Shown here in pieces: positions 1 through 11,216 of a stretch of 64,000 nucleotides of DNA. The notes beneath the pieces were generated by a model. That model saw only the letters and a list, made by a program, of their open reading frames with translations, was not told the origin of the DNA and did not search any database. The DNA is taken from positions 345,001-409,000 of the forward strand of contig JAJTWR010000386.1 of NCBI GenBank assembly GCA_021613335.1, written 5' to 3'. Both the position numbers and the translations under genes were made by a program. The stretch comes from Whitmania pigra (Eukaryota > Annelida > Clitellata > Hirudinida > Haemopidae). Position 1 is the first letter of the stretch, and every line of letters begins with the position of its first letter.

Positions 1-1064
1 TTGAAATTCAAAACTCTTCTCGTTTTTAGTTATTTTTGTACTCCCTATTATTACTCTACATTATTTGAAATATAATATTTTGAATATATAATATAATTTG
101 AAATATAATATTTCAAATATTATCTTTACTTTTAAGAAACCCACAACTTGCCAGTCTAATATTGTGGAAATATTTAAGCATGGTCAGCCACAATTAATCA
201 CCATAATTATTCATAATCATCTAATAATTATTCGTCCAATAATAATTATTCATCTAATTGCTTCACGGATACCAGCTACCATCTCCGACCTCGTTTGTCT
301 TGAGAGACAGTCAGTCGAAAGGTGTTGAGTTCAAACTCAAGGCATGGCGAGCAGATGGTGAAGGAGCCTTGAATATTTCGTTCACCAGATTGAACCACTC
401 ACCAGCTAAAGTATTTGCAGATTCGTTCTTAATGCCTGTCATCGATTTCTTTAAATGTTTATTTCCCGCCCTAAATGTTTTTCCTAAAAAATCGTCTGGT
501 CGAAAAACTCAGTCAAGCCTGATCCCTTGACCTTGGGTGCATCTTTCAAGTTCGTCATTTTCTTGTTTTTATTTGTTCTCAAAACTATCCATCGCTCCTC
601 GTTGATTTGGTTTTCATCAATTTATGTCGTCTCCTTGAAGAAGATGAACCCAATTTCTGTTCACCACACGCAAACAACATGTCTATTTGTAATCATTTTT
701 TTTTGTAAGTAGCTTTTATTTATTTTTTTTTTAAAGACTTTTTACATCAATCTTCCGAATTAGAATTTTTCCCATTTCTACATCGATATTTGGGTGTTTA
801 ACATATTCTTCTTGCGGCAGATTTAAATGTCTAATTTTTACCAATGTGCCACATTTGATAATTTATTTAAATCTTTTCATCGAATTAAATTTATGAAACT
901 CGATGACGCAATTGCGTGATTGACGTAAAATTCCAAAACATGGAGCCACGGTGGATATAGGCTCAGACTACGCAACGACTTCGAATTAAATTAACTTCGT
1001 CAAGATCAAAAAAATCAAGCAACTCCAAGCAACAAATAATTTCGTGCGAATTTAAATTGAAAAA
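1..1064. other. AT-rich intergenic DNA upstream of the COX17-like gene
   Basis: No coding region can be supported here. The first 250 bases are very AT-rich and contain short near-repeats of an ATATTTGAAATATAATATTT-like string. Short open frames around 98-712 have no recognisable family, no splice context and low-complexity composition. The last ~150 bases before the ATG at 1065 must hold the promoter and 5' UTR of the COX17-like gene, but no clear core promoter element stands out. Confidence 0.5.
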
Positions 1065-1753
1065 ATGGCCGATGATACACAGACTGGAGGATTTTTCCGA
1101 AGATTTTCAGGTTTCTTCAACAAAACTTCCATTTATGCTAACGCTCCTAAACCAGATGACGTTGGAGGAGATGCTAAAAAGAAAGATTCAAAAGAATGCA
1201 AGCCATGCCAAATTTGCTCCGAACAGAGGAAGGCCAAAGATAAGTGGTATGTAATAGAATAAAAATTAACTTAAATCGTGACCAACAGCTAAATTAGCGA
1301 ATTAGCCCGCAAAAGCACCTAGACTCTCAGCTCGAAATATGAGTATGTCATTGTTTATTGATAAAAAATATGATCTAATAAACTAGTTCCGATTTCAGCA
1401 TAAAAGAAAAAGGCGAAGCAAAGTGCAAAGACCTGATCCAGGCTTTCGAAGAATGCATGCACAAACATGGTGGTGATCACGAACCAAATGGAAAAGACAA
1501 AAATGGCAAAGAGGCCAAAAACGGCAAAGAACCCAAAAATGGCAAAGAAAAGAAACCGGCAGCTATGAGTATGTCATTGTTTATTGATAAAAATATGATC
1601 TAATAAACTAGTTCCGATTTCAGCATAAAAGAAAAAGGCGAAGCAAAGTGCAAAGACCTGATCCAGGCTTTCGAAGAATGCATGCACAAACATGGTGGAG
1701 ATCACGAACCAAATGGAAAAGACAAAAACGGCAAAGAAAAGAAACCAGCTTGA
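1065..1753 (+). CDS. COX17: COX17-like mitochondrial copper chaperone (twin CX9C), alternative terminal exons
   Basis: Exon 1 is 1065-1246, ending in phase 2 before a GTATGT donor. It splices to a terminal exon at 1399 that restores a Cys codon across the junction. The spliced protein has KPCQIC, then two exact CX9C motifs (SEQRKAKDK and KDLIQAFEE between the cysteines), the coiled-coil-helix hairpin of COX17. COX17 carries Cu(I) in the mitochondrial intermembrane space to SCO1 and COX11 for cytochrome c oxidase assembly. The terminal exon is present twice: 1399-1603 (stop 1601-1603, about 128 aa in total) and 1624-1753 (stop 1751-1753, about 103 aa). Both follow the same TTTCAG acceptor, so they would be mutually exclusive 3' ends. 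Odd points: family members have adjacent cysteines (KPCC-C) for copper binding, but here the second is Gln; there is a ~40-residue N-terminal extension and a Lys/Asn/Gly-rich tail. A divergent twin-CX9C paralogue is the alternative. Confidence 0.8.
1339..1750 (+). repeat. Tandem duplication of intron end plus terminal exon of the COX17-like gene
   Basis: Two direct copies lie about 226 bases apart. Copy 1 begins at 1339 and copy 2 at 1565, both starting ATGAGTATGTCATTG. Each contains the intron 3' end, the branch and acceptor region ending GATTTCAG, and the CX9C-encoding exon. Copies differ by one A in a homopolymer and a few substitutions. Copy 2 lacks two of the NGKE(A/P)K-like tail repeats. 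The near identity implies a recent event. Confidence 0.9.
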
Positions 1754-1809
1754 AGAATTTTACTTGTAAATGAATACTGTTTTGCAGCACTTTATCTGAA
1801 AACGGAGTA

Positions 1810-1815
1810 AATAAA
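1810..1815 (+). terminator. Poly(A) signal of the COX17-like gene
   Basis: AATAAA lies 57 bases after the second stop codon at 1753, a normal distance for a short 3' UTR. No other AATAAA lies between the first possible stop (1603) and this point, so both terminal exons could share it. Confidence 0.6.
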
Positions 1816-2015
1816 AACCGTAAAATGGCTTTTCTTCAAATTTGAAATCAAATCTTTTCAGAGTGAAATATTTAGAATCATATCAAAATTCATTAAATAG
1901 TTACATAAGCAGCAAAAATTGTGAAAACATCAACAAAATGAATTCCGTTTGAGGATCGTTACTTTTAAAATTTCGACCTGCAGCTAGTGCATCTTATTCC
2001 CCGTGATAGTTGTTT

Positions 2016-3713
2016 ATGTTTGAGATGCACGTCGTGTACAGTCTGCTTCTTATAGTCTTCCTTTCGGGAGTATGAATATTTCAGTTTGAATATTTTTTAA
2101 TTGCATATGTTTGTACACCGAGTAAGAAATGATTCCTTTCTTTTCATCTCAGTATCGAGCGGAAGAGGAAATAGATGGATTTTTCAAGCTAATTGTCGAA
2201 CACAATCTCTACGGAAGTTAGTGATCATGCAGTTTATATGACGTTAAGTTATTTTTGGTCTTAACACTTAAATTATGGAAGTGTTGGACCTATCAGTTCA
2301 CAATGCTAATAAAAGGAATAGAGTTATTGCACTAAATATGCCTGAAAATGTAAAATACAAAATGAATAAGCAAGTTGCTAAGTCTGTTCTGGATGTTCCT
2401 TATTAGATGGCAAAGATTCATACACGAGGAGGGGAATCATTAATATAAATTCTTTGAAGTCTGGAAAAGGTGATATGCAGAGTGATATTCCCCTCACAAA
2501 TGCAGACTTGGATCAACTGAAGGTTTTTAAGAATTACAATCGTATTTACCTAAAACGATTTCCAACTTATTATTCATTGAATTATAAAATATTACCTTTG
2601 ATTGAGACATTCCTGTTAAATGTGATTAATTCTTCCTTGTCTGATTTGTTTTCATTTGATTAAACTTCAGCCTTAAAATCCTTGTGCCACATCAAAAATC
2701 AAACTCATGAGTTTTAAGAAAAATGGTATTTTTATAATTTTAGTCACAATGACTTCTTGTTTTAAGGAACTGGCAGCAGTTGATGGGTTTTACCATGTCA
2801 GAGTTGCCAAGATGGTGCCCAATGATCCAACACCTTCTTATGTTTACAGTTTTGTGAAAGCGGTTAATTTTGTAATTTTAACTTTTTGCAGACCTGTCAC
2901 ATTGTAACTAATAATTAAATTACAAAACACTTGACATTTATTAGTCCAGTAGTCTTAAAGAAGATGTTAAATCATAAATTTACAAAGAATTGGTTTATTT
3001 TCAACAATACTTTCCTTTTATCCAGTGTGCCCTGCTTGAAGCAGGCTTGACAGACAAGATAACAATCTACCTGGATAGCTACGGCAGCCTCCTCGGTGCG
3101 TCCCTGAGCACCGACCTACCCTACTGCTCTCCAGGAACGTTGAAATCCCCGCCTGGGATCAATTCCTTTGACACCACTGTCGAGTTGTCACAACCAGCTC
3201 TGGGTCCTGCGTGAGTTTTTATGCGTTGCTTGTGAACGTGCATCCATGCATTTGCAGGTGCAAGAAATTAAGTCGCCTTTTATTTATCGAGAACTAGGTT
3301 TGGCATGTCCTATTCATAACAAATATTTGCCTTGAAAAGTTAAAGCAAAATCTCAATTGAAACAGGCCAGAAACAGATTTTTACATAAGAAAATTGGAAC
3401 AAGAGAAACAACAGGCAAAGGGTCAACAAGTGGACAACAGATCATTCTTCGCAAAATACGTAAGCATTCGAAAGCGTGAATGAGCTTTAAACTGAGAACC
3501 TAGAAATAGCCGATAGAAGAAGTTATTGAGCTGAACCAAATCTTAATTGAAGTTCTAAACTTAATTACAAGAATACCCGATATTGTTAACTAACTGCTTT
3601 TAACTGTAAACCAAATTAATTATTCCCAGTGGATGTACATCATTCCCTTCTTCATATTCATGATGGTTCTCAATCAAGCTGATCCAGGCAATGGAAGTGG
3701 AGGAGGAAGATAA
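2016..3713 (+). CDS. EMC10: ER membrane protein complex subunit 10
   Basis: Seven exons: 2016-2069, 2153-2216, 2407-2522, 2767-2862, 3026-3210, 3366-3459 and 3630-3713. All have GT-AG borders and matching phases, giving about 230 aa. The product starts with a hydrophobic signal peptide (VVYSLLLIVFLSG). The lumenal domain contains the family signatures LAAVDGFYHVRV, ITIYLDSYGSLLGAS and ETDFYIRKLEQEKQ. The C-terminal end has SFFAKYWMYIIPFFIFMMVL as the single membrane anchor and a Gly-rich tail, as in human EMC10. EMC10 is a lumenal/membrane subunit of the EMC, which inserts tail-anchored and multipass proteins into the ER membrane. The start at 2016 has a second in-frame Met at 2025; either gives a signal peptide. 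The gene is in the same direction as the COX17-like gene, ~200 bases beyond its poly(A) signal. Confidence 0.95.
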
Positions 3714-3849
3714 TGCTCATACGAATCATCAGTCATCCAAATATTGATCATTTGGCATGCCTTTTGTTGAATTCCTATTTTATGTACTTATGAATTTAAT
3801 TTCCGAAGGATGCATTAAAATGGTGGTTTGGTAAAACAAGTACGATCTC

Positions 3850-3855
3850 AATAAA
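3850..3855 (+). terminator. Poly(A) signal of EMC10
   Basis: AATAAA lies 137 bases after the EMC10 stop. The same 3' UTR text, including its AATAAA, reappears in the partial duplicate near 4950. Confidence 0.6.
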
Positions 3856-3859
3856 GTCA

Positions 3860-5380
3860 TTAGGCATTGGGTATGATCATTGATCCCTCCTAATATAATT
3901 GACTGAGTCATTCCTCAACTAGGAAAAAAATGAATTGATATAATAGTTGCCAGGTGTTGAGTTTGGTAGTTGGCAGTTATTGTACCTCTTAATGGTGTGG
4001 TCCAAGGTGTGCTTTGGTAATCCACTTTTCAAATTTTACTGCGTAGTTAAGGTGCAAAAGGGGGCTGTGAGTAGCAATGTGATTTTAAGTGAATAAGACA
4101 AAATCCGTTTTCCTATTTTGGTTTTGTCAAGTTTATGTTAATAATGAATAGAAAATGCTTCACAATTCTAGTCGATGTCGGTATCCGACAAAGCAATTCT
4201 TTTAATAACCGCTCGAATAAAAACAAAATAAAAAAGATTTTTAATAATTCCAACGTTGGTGTCGGTATCCGACAAAATTCCTAATAACAACACTGCTTGA
4301 TCCTAAATTAAATTAGACCTGTTCATCTTAATCAGAAACATATCGACTGTTTTCTCGTTTGAACCATTCGGGGAAGCTGGCATAAGAGCTCCAGATGAAG
4401 GCTGCAATTCTCTTGTCTTATCCACTGCCGTTGCCAACTCCCAGATTTACGACTCAAACTGCAAACTGGTCGTAAAAGGTTCCTATGAATATTAAAATGT
4501 TCTCCAGATCCTTCATCATTTATAAAATCATGTTAACGATACCTAAAGACGCTGGATGACTATGAAATGAAAAAGGATGGTATCTTAAACCAGGCCAGTG
4601 CCAGATTACTCATTAGGCAGAAGGGCAAATGCCTATGGGCCCCGTGACTTTTACGGACCACATGATGAGGACGTGACAAAAGAAATTATTTTGCACTATA
4701 GGGTCCATCATTAGACTATTGAATGTGAAAATTTTGGCACGGAAAACACATTATTCCCTTCTTCATGAATATCATGATGATTCTCAATCAAGCTGATCCA
4801 GGCAATTGAAGTGGAGGAGGAAGATAATGCTCAGTCATCCACATATTCATCACTTGTCATGCCCCTCTTGTTGAATTTCTATTTTATGTATTTATGAATT
4901 TAATTTCTGAGGCATGCTTTAACATGGTGGTTTGTGTGATCTCAATAAAGTCATTAAGCATTGGGTATGATCATATTGTAACTGGCTGACCAATACCATG
5001 GCGTAGAAGAGCTTAACTGTCCAAGCAAGAACAAAGAGCACTTAACTATGACAATTCTCAATTAGGAGAAGAAATGAATTGATATAATCATTACATATAT
5101 AACTACATTTCCATAGCTAACCCCCCACGAAGAGCAAAAAAGACAAAATTCACGCATTAGATGAGATGAAATTGTGCTTAAACTGAACAGAACAACCCAA
5201 AGACAAACATCAGTAATGAGACCAGGGATCAATAGGGATCTGCAACCTCAGTAACACAAGTGACAGCTTATGTAAAAACAGTCATTAAACTTCATAGTCT
5301 CTTATCTGTCAGTGAACATTTACAATGACAATGAAAACTCAAGGGTAGACACAATACAACAGTCGACTTTGTGTGTCATC
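3860..5380. other. Intergenic DNA with a partial EMC10 duplicate and short direct repeats
   Basis: No complete gene is visible. GTCGGTATCCGACAAA, a near-palindrome, occurs at 4177-4192 and again at 4261-4276. An open stretch at about 4345-4490 could encode roughly 45 residues (with GEAGIRAPDEGC and VLSTAVANSQIYDS), but it matches no family I recognise. Around 4590-4680 there is sequence of interspersed-repeat character. The EMC10-derived copy is listed separately. The last ~250 bases hold the 3' UTR of the minus-strand FKBP gene. Confidence 0.5.
4751..4976 (+). pseudogene. Duplicate of EMC10 last exon and 3' UTR
   Basis: This segment repeats 3641-3880, that is the coding part ending at the EMC10 stop, the following UTR and the AATAAA. 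It is clearly diverged: the codon for Gly in GNGSGGG is now TGA, a three-base insertion breaks the IFMM stretch, and ~15 bases are missing from the UTR. None of the other exons accompany it, so it cannot make EMC10. It shows local tandem duplication of ~1.1 kb offset followed by decay. Confidence 0.85.
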
Positions 5381-7509
5381 CTAAGCCATTGCGGCCTGTT
5401 CAGTAGGCACGTCTGCCTCCATCAGTGCCTCGTTGTTCGTCTCTTCTGTCACGTGGTCCTCAGACTTTTTCTCCTCTACCTTCTGTGAACATTCAGAATA
5501 ATGAGTGAATGACGAGCATGAAATATAAAAATGACGAATGCAGAAGAATTTAAAGGTATACTCAATTTCCCAAAACATGTAATTTGTGTTAGCTCAGCTT
5601 GCAAAGTGGTTATGTTAGAATATTTTAAACAATAATTTGATGCATAGTTGCCCATCAACAAATTACACATTCACCATCATTTAACAACATCACACAAAAT
5701 ATCGACCAACCTTGGAATCAGCCATGGCAAACTTGGTGAACATGCCAGCATAAGTCATTTTTTCCTTCTCATGCAATTGTTTGATCTTCCTACTGGTAAT
5801 GGCAATCTGGTTTTTGGCTGCCTTGTTTTCTGGGTCAACTTCTAAGACTGCTTTGAAATCCTTCAGAGCCTCATCAAAGTTCTGGAGGTTCAGGTTAGCC
5901 TGTCAATGAAAGACAATTTAAAATCAAACCCCAAAATCAATTAACAACAGTCATAACAAAAGATTCCAATGTTCTCAGCATTTAAAACAATTAATTATCT
6001 TCAGAGAAAATCTCATCATTTCCAATCTTTATAACAAGAAATAAAACTAACAGTTCCCCTTCGGAAGAGACCCTTCTCGTTCTTGGGGTCAAACTTGAGT
6101 GCCTCGTCACAAGAGTCGAGCGCTTCCATATCTTCTTTGAGCTTCAGGTGACACAAGGCTTTATTCAGGTATCCAGCCAAGAGCAGTGCAGATCTCTTTG
6201 GACCCTCTGGACCAGTCCAATTATCTTCGTTCTTTAAGTAATCGACCAACTTTTTGTAATACCTCAGAGCTATCTTCAGCTTGCCTGCCTACATTGTCAA
6301 AACCAGTTAGTGTAACTCGATGAATATTTTGGTGAATATTGAATTAAGGCCCACAACTTACTTTGAAGAAGTCTGTGCCCTTTGTTTTGAAGATTTCTGC
6401 CTGTTCAATTTTTTCCACAACATCCAATTCCCAAGACTCTTTGCACTAAACAAAAAATAAACACATTGAATATCAGAATCTAAAAGAACAAAAAGTTTAA
6501 CACAAGGAGTTGTACCTTCTCGAACTTGATAAGCTCCACGTGATACTCGAGATCGGCCGATGGTGGAATGTTGAGCTCCGAGTTGCCCTCGGCACCGTAA
6601 GCATACTTGGCTTTCACGAGCAGCTTGGCCTTCTCTTCTTTCTTCATTTTCTTGAGACCTTCTTCGATGCCCTCAACCACACCTACTTCCATGCCCTCTC
6701 CAATCACAAGTGAGACATCTCTGTTCTCAAACTCTACACCATTGAGAAGCCCAACAACATGAACTGCAAAATCGCACAAAAATATTCAGTTCTGCCACAG
6801 CGAATGTTACATAATTGAGGAAAATTTACAATTTAGGAAATTGTTGTATGCCAAAGCCACTCACTATCACAAGTTGCACCCTCTTTTGGACTCTGATATC
6901 CTTCACCAGCTTTTAAAATGCTCTTCATGACTCCTTCATCTTTAGCTTCAGACACATCCTCACCTTGGCATTACAAAAAAATTAAAATGAATCCAAATTG
7001 CCACCAAACTTTAGACTATAAGTCTATTTACCTTTCCAGTCAAAAAGTTCAACTTCAAACACGAGGGTTGCATCAGCAGGAATCTTTGGAGGACTTCCTG
7101 CCTTGCCATAAGCATACTCGGATTTGCAGTACAACACTGCCAGTTCACCTCTTTTCATACTTGCCACACCTAGGTCCCATGCTTTAATCACAGCACCTGA
7201 ATGAGACAAATAAATTTAGAACCCAAATTCCACAGCAACAAATAAAGTCTAAAATTTACCTTTTCCGAGATTAAATTCAAATAATTCGCCCCTATCACGG
7301 CTGGAATCGAACTTTGTGCCATCCAACAATGTTCCTACATAATGTACTGAAACCTTATCGCCGGTGAGAGGAGAATCGGAACCCGAACCCTCCCGCTTAA
7401 TTTCTTTCAACACTCCACCATCTTTACTGGGAGTCAAATCTATAGCATCTGGTCCAGGAGTATAAACAGACTGAACAGACTCTTGATGTTCCATTTCTTC
7501 AACCATCAT
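5381..7509 (-). CDS. FKBP4: FKBP52-type peptidyl-prolyl isomerase, Hsp90 co-chaperone
   Basis: Eight exons in transcript order: 7509-7260, 7196-7032, 6963-6865, 6763-6516, 6445-6362, 6288-6052, 5899-5711 and 5482-5381. All junctions are in phase, giving about 457 aa, close to human FKBP4 (459). Domain 1 is an FK506-binding domain with [18 protein letters not shown] and [20 protein letters not shown]. Domain 2 is a second, less conserved FKBP fold ([15 protein letters not shown] to [18 protein letters not shown]). Three TPR motifs follow, including [20 protein letters not shown] and NEKGLFRRG, which bind the C-terminal MEEVD of Hsp90. The tail is acidic and Glu/Lys-rich. The family acts in the cytosol and nucleus in steroid-receptor-type Hsp90 complexes and binds dynein. 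The start is the first Met of MMVEEMEH; the second Met is equally possible. FKBP4 and FKBP5 diverged within vertebrates, so the symbol marks the co-orthologous group. Confidence 0.95.
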
Positions 7510-8002
7510 TGAGATTGCAAATTAACAACAAACGAAGCAACGCTCGGAGACGCTCACCAAAAACACAAGCGTCAGGATCAGCCCAGCCTTTAAAGCTTTA
7601 GGTACGATAATAGGCAGCAGTGGGCTGAATTCGAACGTTTTCTAGAATAATCTACTATTTTCCAAGTGTCCTTAACAACCGTTGTTGACTTCAAATTAAA
7701 CTTTAATAAATTGTTGTGCTAAGTTAACTAATAATAAATTCGATCGACAATGTCACTCGGTATTCTTAATCTAGAAAATATATAAATCAAATAACGTCTG
7801 CCCTAATGTGATCGAAAGATAATTGGGTGAAGCTATTTTTAAAAAGTATTTAGGATTAATGCAATAATGGTTCAAGTAAATAATTTTAATTTTTGAAATA
7901 AGATTTTCAACTATACAACGAGATTTCGTACTTTACTTATCATTATATAATTTTACTTTGAAACTTTTAAAGTATAATTTAAATACGCCAACATTATTTA
8001 TT
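7510..8002. other. Intergenic, upstream of the FKBP gene
   Basis: Includes the FKBP 5' UTR and promoter side. There is a GC-richer ~100 bases next to the start, then AT-rich sequence. No open frame or motif can be supported. Confidence 0.4.
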
Positions 8003-8880
8003 TTATTTTATTTTATTTATTTTATTTTTTAACCGGTCGAAGGGCTAAATAGCCACTAAGACCAGCCTCAGCAAAAATGATAGAACCAGTCAACATCGAG
8101 CGAGGAAAAAGCAGGTTACAGATTAGTCGGTAGTTGATAAAAATTTAGAAAAATCAATCTCGAGGATTAATGCTCTGAAACGGGAGAAAGTGCCAGCAGA
8201 TACCACCTCGTCTGGTAGGAAATTCCAGACAGCAACAACTCTGTTCAAAAAAATCTTTTTCGCAGTGTTAGCTGAGCACTTCTTCGCACGTAACTTAAAA
8301 CGGTGTCCCCGTGTTCGATAATACTTTGCGAATTGAACAAAATTTAAAAGATCACTTTTCACGAGACCATCCAGTAATTTAAACAAAAAGCATAAATCAG
8401 TAATTAAAGTCTATGTTCGAGTGTTTTGATCCCTAGAATCTTAAGTCTGGCTAGATATAGAAGGCTGGGAATTGCCTTTGTGAATCTTCTTTGGACTGAC
8501 TCGATTCTATTAACAAGGTATTTGAGGTGAGGAGAGCAGTATTATAGTATAGGTCTAACATATGTGCAAAAGGCTTTTATTAGAATGTTTAGGTCTCTAG
8601 TAGAAAAAGACAATAGAATTAGTTTGGATGTGGTTGATGCTTTTTTAATGATATTATCAATGTGTTTGTATCAAGGTGGAGAGAAAAATCAATGAGCACA
8701 CCTAGATCTGGAACTATGTCAACTCTTGTTAGCTTGTTGCTATTAATGAAATATTCAGATAATACTGTTTTTATGCCCTCCCTGTACTTATTAGAAAATG
8801 TTTGCTATTAATCTGAACATGATTTCCTGAGTTCAATATTATGGGCAATTAAACAGGCTCGTCACTTCATGTACTCATGT
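8003..8880 (-). mobile_element. 3' end of a Jockey/CR1-type LINE reverse transcriptase (fossil)
   Basis: Read on the minus strand, the interval encodes successive C-terminal reverse-transcriptase blocks typical of Jockey/CR1-superfamily LINEs. They are VDIVPDLGVLIDFSLHLD (about 8720-8665), FCTYVRPIL with YCSP after it, NRIESVQRRFTKAIPSL, and the terminal block KYYRTRGHRFKL through FLNRVVAVWNFLPDEVVSAGTF (8386-8123). Several frameshifts and stops separate the blocks, so the copy is dead. The 3' end carries a short AT-rich tandem repeat (TTTTATTTATTTTATTT on the plus strand, near 8000), as expected for such LINE tails. The upstream side is interrupted by the hAT element at 8889; sequence beyond it (from 9742) may be more of the same LINE. 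Confidence 0.85.
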
Positions 8881-8888
8881 AGGAGTGA

Positions 8889-9733
8889 CAGTGATGGGTA
8901 GTTACTAACTATAAGTAGTTAACTACTAGTTAATAACTACTTTAAAGTAGTTAGGAAGTTAACTACTATTTTTTAACTACTTTTTTAAGAGTAGTTATTA
9001 ACTACAAATAGTTAACTACTTTTTAACTACTTTTAAAAAAAATTTTAAAATAAAATGAAGAAAAATAATTTTTCCAAAAGCCCTACATCGTTAACAATCA
9101 CCACCTCTGCGGACAATGCAATGCGGCTCAGAACAGTGAATATGATGATTTCTATGGCTATGTGGAAAGTGTACCAAACTCTTGTGATAATGTGTTTAGC
9201 TGAACAGCTTAATGATTATTTATCAAACTCCGCAAGAAATGTACAAACTCTACTTAATTATCCAACTGTTTGTGCTGCATTCATCAAGCTTAATTCAACA
9301 TTACCAAGTTCGGCAGCAGTTGAAAGACTTTTTAGTGTAGCAGGGCAGGTTTTATGTAACAGACGATGTAAATTATAGGATAATCATGTTGACATGATGA
9401 TTTTTTTAAGAGATCGACTGAAACATCCACTGAATACGTCTGTTTTTGATCAATTTGGATAATAAAATTTTGTTGAAAATGTTACACTAGTGTAAATAAA
9501 TATGCTAATAATTATGTCTTGTTCAATAGTCCAGAAAATTAATTTTATCAAATGTCAACGGAAAAGTAGTTAAAATAGTAGTTACAAAGTAGTTAACTAC
9601 TATGCAAGTAGTTAAGGAGTAGTTACTAACTACTTATTTAAAAAGTAGTTAAAAATAGTTACTAACTACTTTTTTATAAATGTAGTTAACTACAGTAGTT
9701 AACTACTTTTTAAGTAGTTAAAGCCCATCACTG
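8889..9733 (+). mobile_element. Short hAT-family DNA transposon with 8-bp target duplication
   Basis: The element begins CAGTGATGGG at 8889 and ends CCCATCACTG at 9733, a perfect 10-bp terminal inverted repeat. It is flanked on both sides by AGGAGTGA (8881-8888 and 9734-9741), the 8-bp target duplication characteristic of hAT transposons. Both ends are packed with repeats of the palindrome-like GTAGTTAACTAC, the kind of subterminal repeats hAT transposases bind. At ~845 bp it is far too short for an intact hAT gene but keeps the 3' part of the transposase coding region. It is an internally deleted copy dependent on a full element elsewhere. Confidence 0.95.
9055..9462 (+). pseudogene. C-terminal remnant of hAT transposase (dimerisation domain)
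   Basis: The open frame 9055-9378 ends with the hAT C-terminal dimerisation signature: a block reading YPTVCAAFIKLNSTLPSSAA followed by VERLFSVAGQ. After a stop in place of a conserved position the same frame continues with DNHVDMMIFLRDRLK to about 9462. The catalytic RNase H-like part is missing. It lies entirely inside the 8889-9733 element, in the same orientation as the element is drawn. Confidence 0.85.
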
Positions 9734-9741
9734 AGGAGTGA

Positions 9742-10978
9742 TCATCTCCATACAACTTACCAAAATACCCTAAAATAAGGCGGCAACCAATTTGAAACAA
9801 TTCGCCTTCCAGAGACGTAATTTTTTTTTGTGGGGAGGTCATCTTACGTTTTACGAGGGCTTGTCCCCCCCTGGAAAAAGTTGAAATGTTGTCCCTCCAG
9901 ATGAAGTCATTGTGGTTACTGCAACGTACGGCTTTCCGACAAAATGACAAAACTTAACTTTAACCATGAATTTCATTCAAATTGTTAAAGTTACTTTTAA
10001 TTTTAAATGCCATCTCATTGATATTCTGACTTACTACACTTGTTATATAACAATGGCATGCAGTATTTTAAAGGATATATGTTAAAGTGTAGAATTTCGA
10101 CACATTTAAAAGTAACATTTAAAATGTTCCTTTCTAAAAGATCTTTTAAAGGCATTTCCTTTTTTAAAATAAACTTAGTCGAACGAGTTGAAGAATATTC
10201 AGTTATTTCGAGCCAGACGAGACTTAGTTTTACCTAAAATATGTCAATTTCTTGATATACGATCATCTAGTTTAGAAACATTTTTTTTTCTCAAAATTCT
10301 CAAACAAATGTTCGAACTTTCTCAACTAGTTTAATGCAATTCCATTTTGAACCTGCGAAAAATGCTGAGAATCTGAAACTTTTGGGAAAAATTTCTTTCT
10401 CGATTTCCTCTAAGCAAACACGAAACATTTATTGACAGTTTTTTCTAGACTCTCTGTGCATCTGTTCCGGGCATAAATTCGCATGCCCTCCCTGTATGCA
10501 CGATTCCATTCGCGCGGAATACCGACTTGCATCTCGTCGTCTGCTCGAAACGGGAATCGAAAACAATCGATCTATTCACAAACGTGGTAAATTTAATTTC
10601 AGTTTTTTTAAATTTTAATGTAAAGTTTATCTAATTTGAAACTTGTATTCTTGATAATCATCGTCATCGTCAAAAAGTGAGTTTTCATCGTCATATTTAA
10701 TGTGTTAAATTAGTATTTAATTTCTAACGGGATATTAACATAATTCAAAATAATTTTATTTTTTTTTAGTTACAAATTCAATTTATATTCCTAAATCTGA
10801 AACATTATTTTTTTAGCGGCTAACTGGCTTAATCTAAAGTTTAAAAACAAATAATCCAATATTTCAACAGTTAGCTAAATAATAATTAAGAAATAAATAA
10901 TAATAAAAATAAACTTTGACATAAACAACAATTTAACAGACAATCTGGCGACTCAAAACTATAACAATTAATTATAAC
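9742..10978. other. Diverged, probably repeat-derived intergenic DNA
   Basis: Immediately after the hAT target duplication, the minus strand reads GKLYGDDHSSYMS across the healed junction. That is compatible with a decayed YxDD region of the same LINE, but the rest is not recognisable. From about 9950 to 10978 I see AT-rich sequence with no supportable gene. A GC-richer patch near 10450-10560 is open on both strands but matches nothing I know. Confidence 0.4.
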
Positions 10979-10985
10979 AATAATA

Positions 10986-11058
<73 letters not shown>

Positions 11059-11092
11059 TAATAATAATATAATAATAATAATAATAATAATA

Positions 11093-11148
<56 letters not shown>
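10979..11148. repeat. (AAT)n microsatellite
   Basis: About 170 bases of AAT units with occasional phase-shifting deletions. The long Tyr/Ile/Leu frames across it are artefacts of the repeat. Confidence 0.95.
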
Positions 11149-11216
11149 GCAAAACTTAATACATCAACAAACAAGTAATCAAACATATCTTGATTTAAGT
11201 CTTTCAAATCAAAGAT

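Noticed and set aside
9699..9950. 83-aa minus-strand frame containing LYGDD as an RT active site
   Set aside because: The YxDD-like string is suggestive, but flanking RT motifs are absent and part of the frame lies in the hAT end; kept only as a note under the LINE.
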